Assembly: GCA_036501825.1 (NCBI GenBank)
Contig: DASXZP010000032.1
Span: forward strand, 1 to 64,000
DNA length: 64,000 nucleotides
Source of the DNA: JAFECT01 sp036501825
Lineage (GTDB): Bacteria > Pseudomonadota > Alphaproteobacteria > Caulobacterales > Caulobacteraceae
Direction: 5' to 3'
This document shows, one piece after another, positions 38,885 through 47,224 of this stretch. Positions within the stretch are counted from its first letter, which is position 1, and each line of letters starts with the position of its first letter. The position numbers were made by a program, and so were the translations under genes. Under the pieces are notes generated by a model. It worked only from the letters and a program-made list of their open reading frames with translations. It made no database searches and was not told the DNA's origin.

Positions 38885-39610
38885 ATGAGCGCCCCCATCG
38901 AAGTCTGGTTCTGGCCCACGCCCAACGGCCGCAAGATCACCCTCGCCTGCGAAGAGATGGGGCTCGACTATGTGATCCGGCCCGTCGACATCGGCCGCGG
39001 CGAACAGTTCACGCCTGAGTTTCTGGCGATCAGCCCGAACAACCGCATGCCCGCCATCACCGATCCGGACGGACCGGACGGTAAGCCGATCTCGGTCTTC
39101 GAGTCCGGCGCGATCCTGCAGTACCTCGGGCGCAAGACCGGCAAGTTCTATCCCGCCGACGAGCGTGCGCGCGTCGAGGTCGACGAGTGGCTGTTCTGGC
39201 AGATGGCGGGCCTGGGCCCGATGGCGGGTCAGGCGAACCACTTCCGCATCTATGCGCCGTCCATGCTGCCCGACGCGCGGATGACCGCCTATGGCGCCGG
39301 CCGCTACACCAATGAGGTCAACCGCCTGTTCGGCGTGCTCGACAAGCGGCTGAAGGGTCGCGATTTCGTCTGCGGCGACTATTCCATCGCCGACATGGCG
39401 ATCTGGCCCTGGACGCGCGGCTGGAAGGCCTTCGGGCAAGACCTCAATGACTTCCCCAACATGAAGGCCTGGTCCGAGCGCATCGAGGCGCGGCCGGCGG
39501 TGAAGATCGCGTCGGAGAAGGGCGAGGAGATGCGCCGCAGCCTCGCCGACCATACGGAGGACGCCGAAGCCGCGCGCAAACTGCTGTTCGGTCAGCGGGC
39601 TCGGGCGTAA
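38885..39610 (+). CDS. Glutathione S-transferase family protein (YfcG/Ure2p-like)
   Basis: A 241-aa GST-like protein. The thioredoxin-fold N-terminal domain has FWPTPNGRKITLACEEMGLDY, the cis-Pro region NNRMPAITDPDG and the glutathione-gamma-Glu contact VFESGAILQYLGRKTG; the helical domain has WLFWQMAGLGPMAGQANHF and FVCGDYSIADMAIWPW. The WLFWQMAGLGPM...FR pattern is that of YfcG/Ure2p-like disulfide-bond oxidoreductases. AGAGG precedes ATG 38885. It is a single gene divergent from the RcnB-like pair. Confidence 0.9.
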   Translation: MSAPIEVWFWPTPNGRKITLACEEMGLDYVIRPVDIGRGEQFTPEFLAISPNNRMPAITDPDGPDGKPISVFESGAILQYLGRKTGKFYPADERARVEVDEWLFWQMAGLGPMAGQANHFRIYAPSMLPDARMTAYGAGRYTNEVNRLFGVLDKRLKGRDFVCGDYSIADMAIWPWTRGWKAFGQDLNDFPNMKAWSERIEARPAVKIASEKGEEMRRSLADHTEDAEAARKLLFGQRARA

Positions 39611-39779
39611 ACCAAGTCTTACGGCCGGGTAAACCAGAAATTACCGGCGAGTTTCGTATTGTTTAAAGGCGATTTGAGTATTCATTTCGCCTTTACGAAA
39701 AAGATTTCGAACAGTTCGCGCGATTAACTTTAACTTCATCGCGGTCGCGCTTTCCTCTACCCGAAGATGATGGGTTGAA

Positions 39780-39798
39780 CCGGTCCACAAAGGACCGG
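39780..39798 (+). promoter_or_regulatory. Hairpin in 5' leader of Sel1-like gene
   Basis: CCGGTCC-ACAAA-GGACCGG, a perfect 7-bp stem, ends 18 bp before the ATG of the small gene at 39817 and just ahead of its AAGGGGAAG Shine-Dalgarno. No T-run follows, so it is more likely an mRNA stability or translation element. The region 39611-39779 is A/T-rich and probably contains the promoter. Confidence 0.35.
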
Positions 39799-39816
39799 CC
39801 AAGGGGAAGAAGACCA

Positions 39817-40110
39817 ATGATCGAAGCGATCGAAACCAATATCGAGGCGGCCCTTCCGCTGCCGACGCCTGACATGAGCGGCGACGAGCTGTTCCGTCTC
39901 GGCATGATGTATTCGACCGGCCAGGGCGGCGCGCCGCTCGACCTGGTCAGCGCCCACATGCTGTTCAACCTGGCGTCCCTGAAGGGCTCGACCGAAGCGA
40001 CCGTCTATCGTCGCGAACTGAGCCAGGAAATGGAACGCGAAGACGTCGCCGAAGCCCAACGCGCCGCCCGCCGCTGGCTCGACGCCGGCGCCACCCGCCT
40101 CGCGGCCTAG
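39817..40110 (+). CDS. Small Sel1-like repeat protein, 97 aa
   Basis: Begins MIEAIETNIEAALPLPTPDMSG at ATG 39817 behind AAGGGGAAG. The middle has a Sel1/TPR-like helical unit (ELFRLGMMYSTGQGGAPLDLVSAHMLFNLASLKGS) followed by VYRRELSQEMEREDVAEAQRAARRWLDAG. Without a signal peptide it should be cytoplasmic. Single Sel1-like proteins of this sort are common in Caulobacterales; a partner is not known. An A/T-rich promoter region and a leader hairpin precede it, suggesting regulated expression. Confidence 0.8.
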   Translation: MIEAIETNIEAALPLPTPDMSGDELFRLGMMYSTGQGGAPLDLVSAHMLFNLASLKGSTEATVYRRELSQEMEREDVAEAQRAARRWLDAGATRLAA

Positions 40111-40162
40111 GCCGCCTTCGCATCGCGAAGAGGCCCAAGAATCTGGCCGGCATCTTTCTGCG

Positions 40163-40879
40163 CTAGAACGTCTTGCCGAGGTAGTAGGTGAAGGTGAAGG
40201 GCAGGGCCTCTTTCACCTGGTCGAGGAAGATGCCGACTTCGGCCAAACTCGAGCGCGGCACATAGACGATGTCGAAGCGCCTGAGCGGCACAAGGTCCGC
40301 GTGGCGCGGATCGTTCAGGGCCTGACGCAGGTTGACCACGCGGCGCATCGGACGGCCGTCGGCGCCGCGGCGGATGATCACCACATCGCCCAGTTTCGCC
40401 GTGGCCTTCGGTCCGCCCGCCGCCATGACGGCGCGCAGCGCATCCAGGTCGCCGCCCATGTCGACCCAGCCGGGGGTGGTGACTTCGCCGCCCACCAGGA
40501 CCCGCATCGGGGCCGCCTGTTTCAGGCTGACCTCGACCACCGGGCGCACCAGCTGGCCCTTGTAGGCCTGGGTGAGCGTCGCCTGCAGTTCATCCACCGT
40601 CCGGTCCGCCGCCATCACCGCGCCCACCAGGGGCATGGAGACCCGGCCATCCGGCCCCACGGTCACTGAGCGCGAGAGCTCCGGCGCAGTGGGGGTTGCG
40701 ATGTCGATCTGGTCGCCGGGGTAGAATCGGTAGGCCGGCTCGTCGTCGCTCCAGCTGGCGAAGGGGATGTTCTCGAATCCACGGTCGGTGCGCCCGCTCC
40801 ACGGCGCGGCAAGGGCCGGCGTGGCCAGGGCCGCCAGGGCCGAAGCCAGTAAGAGCCGCCTTTTCCGGTCGAAACGCAT
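40163..40879 (-). CDS. hfsD: Holdfast/polysaccharide export protein (Wza-like)
   Basis: Outer-membrane polysaccharide-export protein of the Wza/HfsD group, proposed exit pore for holdfast polysaccharide. The 238-aa protein has a signal sequence (RRLLLASALAALATPALA), the Poly_export domain (YRFYPGDQIDIATPTAPELSRSVTVGPDGRVSMPLVG) and a SLBB domain (MRVLVGGEVTTPGWVDM). No lipobox Cys is seen, unlike Wza. ATG 40879 is chosen because the signal peptide starts there. It is divergent from hfsA-hfsB-hfsC. Confidence 0.88.
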   Translation of the reverse strand: MRFDRKRRLLLASALAALATPALAAPWSGRTDRGFENIPFASWSDDEPAYRFYPGDQIDIATPTAPELSRSVTVGPDGRVSMPLVGAVMAADRTVDELQATLTQAYKGQLVRPVVEVSLKQAAPMRVLVGGEVTTPGWVDMGGDLDALRAVMAAGGPKATAKLGDVVIIRRGADGRPMRRVVNLRQALNDPRHADLVPLRRFDIVYVPRSSLAEVGIFLDQVKEALPFTFTYYLGKTF

Positions 40880-40927
40880 CGGCGCACAGAACTCCCGACG
40901 ATTGGCCGCAGCCTTGTTCGTTAACGG

Positions 40928-40943
40928 GTAACGGCTGGTTAAC
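40928..40943. promoter_or_regulatory. CtrA-like box between hfsD and hfsA
   Basis: GTAA-CGGCTGG-TTAAC matches the CtrA consensus TTAA-N7-TTAAC at 8 of 9 fixed positions. An additional TTAAC lies at 40921-40925. It is located in the 115-bp divergent promoter region of the holdfast genes, which would suit cell-cycle-timed adhesion. Prediction only. Confidence 0.4.
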
Positions 40944-40994
40944 GACGGCCCGCGCACCCTGCCGCTGCCTAAGTTTTTCCGCGTCGGGATTCGC

Positions 40995-42488
40995 ATGCGC
41001 GACCAATCGGGCTGGCTGGACGGCCAAGGCGCTGTGCGCGGCGACGCGCGCTTGCGCCCGCGCTATTCCGCGCCTGAAGTTCTGGGCCTGCTGAACCGCG
41101 AGCGGCTGCTGATGATCGTGGTGTTTGCCGCGGTCCTTTTGGCCGGGGTGATCTTCGCCGCGACCCTGCCCAAAACCTACACTGCCCATTCGAGCCTGCT
41201 GGTGAACCTGAGCCAGCAGTACGTCTATGAGCCGGTGATCAGCGACGCCGGCCGCGGCATCGCGCCCCAGAAGGACCAGGTGGTCCAGTCCGAAGCCGAG
41301 ATACTGAACAGCGACGCGCTGAAGCGACGGGTAATCGACGCGCTCGGCGTCAAGGCTATCGATCCGAAGCTCGGCGCCCGGTGGAACGGCGCCGACGTTA
41401 CCGAACGCCACAAACTTGAGGGCGCTGCGCTGAAAGAGATGCAGCGCGGGCTGACGGTCGCCACCACCCCCGATTCCAACGTTGTGCGCCTTGACTACAA
41501 GAGCCGCGACCCGGACGCGGCGGCGCTGGTGCTCAACACCCTGGTGAAGAGCTACTTTGCCTACCGTAAGGAAGTGTTCGTCGACGCGTCCTCGCCGGCG
41601 CTCGACCACGAGAAGCAGGCGTTCGAAACTCGGCTGGGCAAGGCCGACGACGCCTACCAGGGCTTCCTCAAACACAACGGCGTCGCCGATTTCGCCACCG
41701 AGAAGGCCTCGCTGGCGGCGACCTACCAGTCGATCTTCGACGAGCGGGTGAAGGCCGACGTGTCGGTGCGCGAAATCCAGGGCCAGCTTGCAACCCTGAA
41801 GGCGCACGAGAGCCAGGCGCCGCAGGAAATCGAAATCCAGCGCGACCTGGACCTGTCGGTGCCCGCCGACCTGTTGAAGCTGCGCTCCGAACGCCAGGAT
41901 CTGCTGTCGCGCTACACGCCGCAGTCGGAGCCGGTGCGCGACATCGACGCCAAGATCGCCAGCCTGCAGGCCCTGGCGTCGTCGAGCCAGGGCGTCGGCG
42001 AAAAGGACAAGCGTCTGGGCGCCAACCCGGTGTGGGAAGGGCTCGAAACTACGCGCATCAATCTCGAGGCCCAGCTCACCGCCGCCACCGACAGGCGCGA
42101 CGAACTCGCCCGTCAGCTCGGTGAACTGGCGACGCGTCAGATGCGCCTCACCGGGCTCGAACCCCAGTACCAGGACCTGTCGGTGCAGCGCGACGTGCTG
42201 CAGGCCAATGTGAAGGACTTCGAGACCAAGGCGGAGGAGAACCGCGCGCTGCGCGACCTCGCCAATGCGTCCAACGACGATATCCGCGTGATCGAACGCG
42301 CGGCCCCGCCGGTGGAGGCCAAGAGCCTGCGCCGCGTGGTGTTGATCCTGGCGCTGCTGTTCGCGGCCTTCACCGCCGTCTGCGCGGGCCTGCTGCGCGT
42401 GTTCATGCGCAAGGAGCCGGCGACGCCCGGCGCGGTGGTGCGGACACTCGACCTGCCGATCCTGGCCACCGCCTCGCTGAAGTCGTGA
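40995..42488 (+). CDS. hfsA: Holdfast chain-length determinant (Wzz-like)
   Basis: Inner-membrane polysaccharide co-polymerase that controls chain length and links to export. The 497-aa protein has a Wzz domain with an N-terminal transmembrane helix (LLMIVVFAAVLLAGVIFAATLP), a long periplasmic coiled-coil (residues about 190-430), and a C-terminal helix (VVLILALLFAAFTAVCAGLLRVF). PVEAKSLRR before the last helix is a typical Pro-rich motif. No kinase domain is fused; that role lies in the separate hfsB. First gene of hfsA-hfsB-hfsC. Confidence 0.9.
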   Translation: MRDQSGWLDGQGAVRGDARLRPRYSAPEVLGLLNRERLLMIVVFAAVLLAGVIFAATLPKTYTAHSSLLVNLSQQYVYEPVISDAGRGIAPQKDQVVQSEAEILNSDALKRRVIDALGVKAIDPKLGARWNGADVTERHKLEGAALKEMQRGLTVATTPDSNVVRLDYKSRDPDAAALVLNTLVKSYFAYRKEVFVDASSPALDHEKQAFETRLGKADDAYQGFLKHNGVADFATEKASLAATYQSIFDERVKADVSVREIQGQLATLKAHESQAPQEIEIQRDLDLSVPADLLKLRSERQDLLSRYTPQSEPVRDIDAKIASLQALASSSQGVGEKDKRLGANPVWEGLETTRINLEAQLTAATDRRDELARQLGELATRQMRLTGLEPQYQDLSVQRDVLQANVKDFETKAEENRALRDLANASNDDIRVIERAAPPVEAKSLRRVVLILALLFAAFTAVCAGLLRVFMRKEPATPGAVVRTLDLPILATASLKS

Positions 42489-42492
42489 CGTG

Positions 42493-43191
42493 ATGGTCGA
42501 CCTTACGGCGGAAATGGCGAGCCTGATGACCGCCCTGGGGCCGCCGCCTGCGCAGCGCGGACGCGTCATTCAGTTCGTCTCCGCGCGGAAAGGCGAGGGC
42601 GCCTCGACCGTCGCGCGCGCCTACGCCCGTCTGGCTGCAGCCCATGCGAAGAAGCCGGTGTGGCTGGTGGACGCAGACCTGGAAACCCAGGGCCAGATGG
42701 CGGCCATCGGCGCGCATCCGGAACTCTTCGGTCCACTGGGCAAGGCGGCGGGCGCATCGCCGGACGGTTCGGCCTTTTTCACCATCCATCCGCCCAGCCA
42801 CACGTCGCGTGGACGCCCGATACCGGACGCGGCGATGTTCCTGGCGCGCCCGGCGCTCGGCAAGCGGCTGTGGGTCACGCGCCTGCGCCGCGACTCGATG
42901 GGCTATGACCAGCGCGCGCACGTGGCGCCGTCGCCGGCCTATTGGCGTGCGCTCAGCCGCCATGCCGAAGAGGTGGTGGTCGACGCGCCCTCCACCGACC
43001 GGTCGCAGGCGGCCCTGACCATTGCCCCCTACGTCGACGCCAGCGTCATCGTCTTCGCGGCGGAGGAGACCGACCCCGCGCTCGCCGCCGATCTGCGCGA
43101 CGCCATCGAGCGCGCCGGCGGCCGCGTCGCAGGCCTCGTGCTCAACCGCATGCGCGCGGGCGCCAAACCCAAACGGAACCGAGCTGCATGA
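42493..43191 (+). CDS. hfsB: Holdfast biosynthesis protein HfsB (CpsD-like ATPase)
   Basis: A 232-aa protein of the CpsD/CapB-type autokinase fold that pairs with HfsA. It has the P-loop-like segment FVSARKGEGASTVARAYARL and LVDADLETQGQ as Walker A' region, but the P-loop Lys (normally GxGKST) is Ala here, so it may not hydrolyse ATP. There is no C-terminal tyrosine cluster. ATG 42493 is preferred over the GTG one codon earlier. Its stop overlaps hfsC (ATGA), and it follows hfsA by 4 bp. Confidence 0.85.
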   Translation: MVDLTAEMASLMTALGPPPAQRGRVIQFVSARKGEGASTVARAYARLAAAHAKKPVWLVDADLETQGQMAAIGAHPELFGPLGKAAGASPDGSAFFTIHPPSHTSRGRPIPDAAMFLARPALGKRLWVTRLRRDSMGYDQRAHVAPSPAYWRALSRHAEEVVVDAPSTDRSQAALTIAPYVDASVIVFAAEETDPALAADLRDAIERAGGRVAGLVLNRMRAGAKPKRNRAA

Positions 43192-44519
43192 GTTACCTTC
43201 CCGCCGGCACCCGCGTGGGCGGGTCGGAAAATCCGCTGCGCTGGCTCGAACCGCGCGCGGTGGTCAGCACCCGGCGCACCGCCGAAGTCGCCCGCGCCGG
43301 CTGGCTCAGCGGCTGGGTGGTGTTCGCCCTGTCGGTCCTGGTGCTCTTCACCTATTCGGAAGCTTGGCTTGCGCCGCTGACCGGCGAGAAGCCCAATGCG
43401 GACGACGCGGGCCTGATCCGCGCGGTCTACTATCCGGCCTACGCCGCGACCCTGTTGATCTTCGCCAGTTGCGGCCGCGAGACCCTGCGCGCGCTGATCC
43501 GCTCACCGTTGCTGGTTGTGCTGGTGGGCTTTGCGGCGGCTTCGGTGATGTGGTCCTCCGATCCCGAAGCCACCACGCGCCGCGTGGTGGCGATCGTGCT
43601 GACGTCCCTCGGTGGCGTGGTCATCGCCGCCCGCTATGACTGGACACGGCTCGCGCAAATCCTTGCGACGACCTTCGCGCTGCTCGCACTCGCGAGTCTG
43701 TTCGCGGCCCTGTTCGTGCCGAGCATTGGGCGTATGGAAGATCTGTTTCCAGGCTCCTGGCGGGGCCTTTGGCTGGAGAAGAACACGCTGGGCGGCTTCA
43801 TGGCGCTGGGAACCGCGATCTTCAGCGCGGCCGCCATGCTCGACAAGCCGCGGCGCTGGCTGTGGGCGGCGTTCACCGTGCTCGCGCTCGCGCTTGTGTG
43901 GATGTCGACATCGAAGACCGCGCTCGCGTCCGCGGCCGTTGCCCTCAGCGCCTTCGCCTTCGTCTGGCTGGCCAAGCGCGGACCGGTCATGAGCGTAATC
44001 ACCGTGTGGCTGGGTGTCGTCGCGCTGGCCGGCGTGGCCGCGGTGATCATTTTCGAGCCGCAGTGGATCTTCAGCCTGCTGGACAAGGACGCCACCCTCA
44101 CCGGTCGCACCAAGATCTGGGCCGCCGCCGCGCGCCTGATCCACCAGCGCCCGACCCTCGGCTGGGGCTACGGCGCCGTGTGGGACAACAAGGACCGCTG
44201 GGGGCCTCTGACCCGCATCGTCAACCAGGCCGGCTTCACGCCGCAACACGCCCACTCGAGCTGGTACGAGATGGCCCTGACCCTGGGCTTTGTCGGCGCG
44301 GGTATCTGGGCGCTGTGGTTCGCGGAGACCTGGATCCGCGCGCTGATCTCAATCTTCACCAACCGTGGTGCCTATCTCGCCGTGCCGGTGATCGCGGTCT
44401 ATTCGATCACCAGCTTCAGCGAGAGCATCACCCTGACCTGGAACGACCTGCGCTGGGTGTTGTTCGTTCTGGTGGCGGTGAAACTGGCGTCAGGCTTTCA
44501 GTCCACCGTAAACCGGTAG
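43188..44519 (+). CDS. hfsC: Holdfast polysaccharide polymerase (Wzy-like)
   Basis: Inner-membrane O-antigen polymerase/ligase family protein that joins holdfast repeat units in the periplasm. The 443-aa protein has about ten transmembrane helices and the Wzy_C core: LEKNTLGGFMALG, SKTALASAAVALSAF, LTGRTKIWAAAARLI and GWGYGAVWDNKDR with the periplasmic loop HAHSSWYEMALTLGFVGAG. Its 3' end overlaps the convergent esterase-like gene by 22 bp. Confidence 0.9.
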   Translation: MSYLPAGTRVGGSENPLRWLEPRAVVSTRRTAEVARAGWLSGWVVFALSVLVLFTYSEAWLAPLTGEKPNADDAGLIRAVYYPAYAATLLIFASCGRETLRALIRSPLLVVLVGFAAASVMWSSDPEATTRRVVAIVLTSLGGVVIAARYDWTRLAQILATTFALLALASLFAALFVPSIGRMEDLFPGSWRGLWLEKNTLGGFMALGTAIFSAAAMLDKPRRWLWAAFTVLALALVWMSTSKTALASAAVALSAFAFVWLAKRGPVMSVITVWLGVVALAGVAAVIIFEPQWIFSLLDKDATLTGRTKIWAAAARLIHQRPTLGWGYGAVWDNKDRWGPLTRIVNQAGFTPQHAHSSWYEMALTLGFVGAGIWALWFAETWIRALISIFTNRGAYLAVPVIAVYSITSFSESITLTWNDLRWVLFVLVAVKLASGFQSTVNR

Positions 44520-45391
44520 AGGTCCACGGCGCCGGGCTTCACTTCGGCCGCCATGAACAGGTCAACCTTGCCGCTCGACGACGAATAGATCGCAAACATC
44601 GCCGTCATCGCGTGCGGCAGACGTGCAAGCTCTCGTGGGCCATTCAACCCCGGTGCGCGTCCATCTTCATAGACGGCCGTCTCCGGACCGCCGCGATCGT
44701 CACGCCAGATCGAATAGATGTCGCTCACCCCGGGGCGATAGTCGGGTGTGAAGCGATCGGCCTCACTCACGCCGACAAGGTGATAGCCGTCTATTCTCTT
44801 TGCGGCGGCTCGGATCTCAAGATTTATGCTCACGGCTTCCGCCGTTTCGTGGAGGCCTCGCGCATTGAATTTGCACAGGTCGAATCGGTAGAGGCGCGGG
44901 CTCGGTTCGTCTTCGAACAGAACGCTCTCTCTGTCGTAAGCCTCGGAAACCAGGCCGTCCGGAACGCCGTGCTCGCCGCGAATAGGCTCGACGATCACGT
45001 CGCGAATGTCGTCCAGGCCGCCGCGTCGCAGATCGAAGGTGAGCCAGGAGCCGTTGCGCGTGACCGCAAGCAGGCCAAGGCGTGCGTTTAGCTCCAGGCC
45101 GGAGATCTGGTCGAGTCGGGCGTCGTCGGAGGTGACGCGCACGCCCCAACGCCAGGTCAGGGCGCCGATCTTGTCGCCAGCGATGCCGATATCCTTCGGC
45201 GACAGTGCGGTGACCTGGGCTTTCACGGTCTGCTCCGGCGTCGCGGGCCCGGAGCAGCCATCGTCAACGGGCGGCGTGCCTGGGGGTGGTGGCGGAGGCG
45301 GGGGCGGCGGTTCGGCGGTTGCGGCCGCGGCCGAGAGGACGACGATTGCGGCGGCGAGGGCAGACGCGAGGGTCAAGGGCTTGCGGCTCAT
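44498..45391 (-). CDS. Esterase-like activity of phytase family protein
   Basis: A 297-aa secreted protein. A signal peptide (SALAAAIVVLSAAAATA) is followed by a run of ten prolines and then a domain matching the phytase-like esterase family, probably a beta-propeller: ITALTWRWGVRVTS-type opening, ISGLELNARLGLLAVTRNG, WLTFDLRR, SEAYDRESVLFEDE, LYRFDLCKFN and AMFAIYSSSSGKVDL. Activity is not established for this family. It sits between hfsC and hfsH on the hfsH strand, so it could modify an envelope polysaccharide or phosphoester, but it is not a known Hfs protein. Confidence 0.7.
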   Translation of the reverse strand: MSRKPLTLASALAAAIVVLSAAAATAEPPPPPPPPPPGTPPVDDGCSGPATPEQTVKAQVTALSPKDIGIAGDKIGALTWRWGVRVTSDDARLDQISGLELNARLGLLAVTRNGSWLTFDLRRGGLDDIRDVIVEPIRGEHGVPDGLVSEAYDRESVLFEDEPSPRLYRFDLCKFNARGLHETAEAVSINLEIRAAAKRIDGYHLVGVSEADRFTPDYRPGVSDIYSIWRDDRGGPETAVYEDGRAPGLNGPRELARLPHAMTAMFAIYSSSSGKVDLFMAAEVKPGAVDLYRFTVD

Positions 45392-45431
45392 GGGGCGAGC
45401 CTAGCAGCGGCCGAGCCGCCTGCCGAGTGGA

Positions 45432-46199
45432 TCAGGCGCCGATCCTGTCGAGCGCGTCCGACACCGTCGCGACGTCGAAGCCGAGTTCGATTGCTTCTTC
45501 GAGCAAACGCTCCAGCGCCTCCGGCGTGCAGCCCCAGTCGGACGGGGTCGCGCTGACGTCGTGGGTGTAGAGGATCAGCCAGGCTTTCTTCTGGGCGGCG
45601 CGGTTCAGCCAGCGGGCAGCGCGCAGTTCGCCGCCCATGCCTTCGATGCCGACGGCGGGAAGCTGGTTCAGGTCGCAGCCGTCTTCGATCATGCCCTGGT
45701 GCAGCGCGCGGGCGGCGCGGAAGCGGCGTGCGGTGACGCGCTTGGCGTCGAGGGAGACGTCGCCGTAGGGGTAAGCGAAGGTGCGCGGGCGACGCACCGC
45801 GAATTCCGCCAGGCGTTCGGAGTTCAGCTGCACCTCGCGCTCGATTTCGCCGGCGCGGGCCTGGCCGCAGTCGAGGTGGCTGAAGCTGTGGCAGCCGATC
45901 TCGTGCCCACGTTTGGCGAGGCCGCGGATTTCCTCCTCCGAGGCGTTCAGGCCCATCGGACCCTCGCGACCGCAGAGACCGGCGGAGATGTAATAGGTCG
46001 CGCGTACACCGGCCGCTTCCATCCGCTCGGCGCCGTTCGAGACAGCGGTCGCCGGCGCATCGTCGAAGCTGATCGAGAGCAGCGGCCGCTCCAGCGTGAA
46101 GCGCGCGGTCTTGCGTTCGAGCAGGCGCACGTAACGACGCCGCAGCTTGCCCTTCAGCGACGGGTCTGCCCGATATGCATTGGCCGCTTCGCCGCTCAT
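45432..46199 (-). CDS. hfsH: Holdfast polysaccharide deacetylase
   Basis: CE4-family enzyme that removes acetyl groups from GlcNAc in holdfast polysaccharide, which affects adhesion and cohesion in Caulobacter. The 255-aa protein has the first motif LSISFDDAPATAV with the catalytic and metal Asp, the metal His pair in HEIGCHSFSHLDC, and the distal FAYPYGDVS and LILYTHDVS. No signal peptide is visible, as in the Caulobacter protein. The ATG overlaps the hfsG stop (ATGA). Confidence 0.92.
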   Translation of the reverse strand: MSGEAANAYRADPSLKGKLRRRYVRLLERKTARFTLERPLLSISFDDAPATAVSNGAERMEAAGVRATYYISAGLCGREGPMGLNASEEEIRGLAKRGHEIGCHSFSHLDCGQARAGEIEREVQLNSERLAEFAVRRPRTFAYPYGDVSLDAKRVTARRFRAARALHQGMIEDGCDLNQLPAVGIEGMGGELRAARWLNRAAQKKAWLILYTHDVSATPSDWGCTPEALERLLEEAIELGFDVATVSDALDRIGA

Positions 46200-47224
46200 A
46201 CGGTCTCCGCATAGAGGGACGCGCGATAGAGGCGCAAGGCGAAGGCTCGCGAGCCCGACGGCAGGATCGGCAGCAGCGCCGTCTGTTTGAACAGCGCGCG
46301 CCAGAAACTGAGCGCCGGAAGCTTCTTCAACATCGAGGCGGCGCGATAGCTGGGATAGGTGGACACGATCTCCGGATGCAGCGCCACGACGCGACCGTAG
46401 TTGCCGACTGACTGTTCGTATTTGCGCGCCAGGTCGGCGGTGGTGTCGAGGCCCAGGTGACTCGCGGGGTTGTCGGTGTGCACCACCGTAAAGCGGCGCA
46501 CCATGCGCATGGCCCACTCCACGTCTTCCCAACCCCAGCCGGTGAAGGTGTCGTCGAACGCTTCGCTGTCGAAGGCGTCGCGGCGGACCAGAAGGTTTGA
46601 GGTGTAGACGTATTTCTCGGGCGTCAGCGCGCGCTGGAAGAACGGCACGCACTCGGCCTTGGCCGCCATGCGCCGGTGCACGCGAAACTTGCGGTCCTTG
46701 GGCGACTGGGTCAGCGAAAAGCCGCCGAACGCCACCGCCGGATCCTTCAACGCGACCAGATCGGCCCAGCTTTGCAGGAAGCGGTCGTCGTCGGGCCGCA
46801 TGTCGGCGTCGAGGAACAGATAGGACGAGCCGCGCGCGTGCGCCGCCAACCGGTTGCGCCCCTTGGCGCGGCCTTCGTTCTCACGCAGCCGCACGAACCG
46901 CGCGGGCATCTGGGTCAGGGCGACCTGGTGTTCAACCTTGCGCGCGAGGGCTTCGTCGGCGGACCCGTCGTCGAGAACGACGATCTCGACCGTCCCGGCC
47001 AACCGTACAGCTTCGCGGTCCAGCGCCGTGATCAGGTCGCACGGGTCGTCGCGGAAGAAGGGGATCAGCACCGACATGACCACCCTGGCGTCCGTCCACG
47101 CGGCGTTGATCAGCACGCGTTCAGACCAAGGTTCCGGCGGTTCGAAGCGCACGATCTCGGCGGACGCAGGCTCTGCCTGGGCCCATTCGATCGTCACGAC
47201 TTGCCGACGCGGTTGCGCGCTCAT
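46196..47224 (-). CDS. hfsG: Holdfast glycosyltransferase (GT2)
   Basis: Cytoplasmic family 2 glycosyltransferase that extends the lipid-linked holdfast repeat unit. The 342-aa protein has the GT-A fold with MSVLIPFFRDDPCDLITAL, VEIVVLDDGSADEALA, the DxD in LFLDADMRPDDD and the acceptor region FTGWGWEDVEWAMR, typical of HfsG-like GlcNAc transferases. Start chosen at ATG 47224, overlapping the hfsF stop. It belongs to hfsE-hfsF-hfsG-hfsH, transcribed leftward. Confidence 0.91.
   Translation of the reverse strand: MSAQPRRQVVTIEWAQAEPASAEIVRFEPPEPWSERVLINAAWTDARVVMSVLIPFFRDDPCDLITALDREAVRLAGTVEIVVLDDGSADEALARKVEHQVALTQMPARFVRLRENEGRAKGRNRLAAHARGSSYLFLDADMRPDDDRFLQSWADLVALKDPAVAFGGFSLTQSPKDRKFRVHRRMAAKAECVPFFQRALTPEKYVYTSNLLVRRDAFDSEAFDDTFTGWGWEDVEWAMRMVRRFTVVHTDNPASHLGLDTTADLARKYEQSVGNYGRVVALHPEIVSTYPSYRAASMLKKLPALSFWRALFKQTALLPILPSGSRAFALRLYRASLYAETV

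Noticed and set aside
39731..39744. CtrA box before the Sel1-like gene (TTAACTTTAAC)
   Set aside because: The two TTAA half-sites are only 2 bp apart instead of 7, so the motif does not fit.
45432..46652. Extended 406-codon version of the deacetylase
   Set aside because: The extra N-terminal codons are antiparallel to no signal and overlap hfsG in another frame; the ATG at 46199 overlapping the hfsG stop gives the conserved HfsH length.
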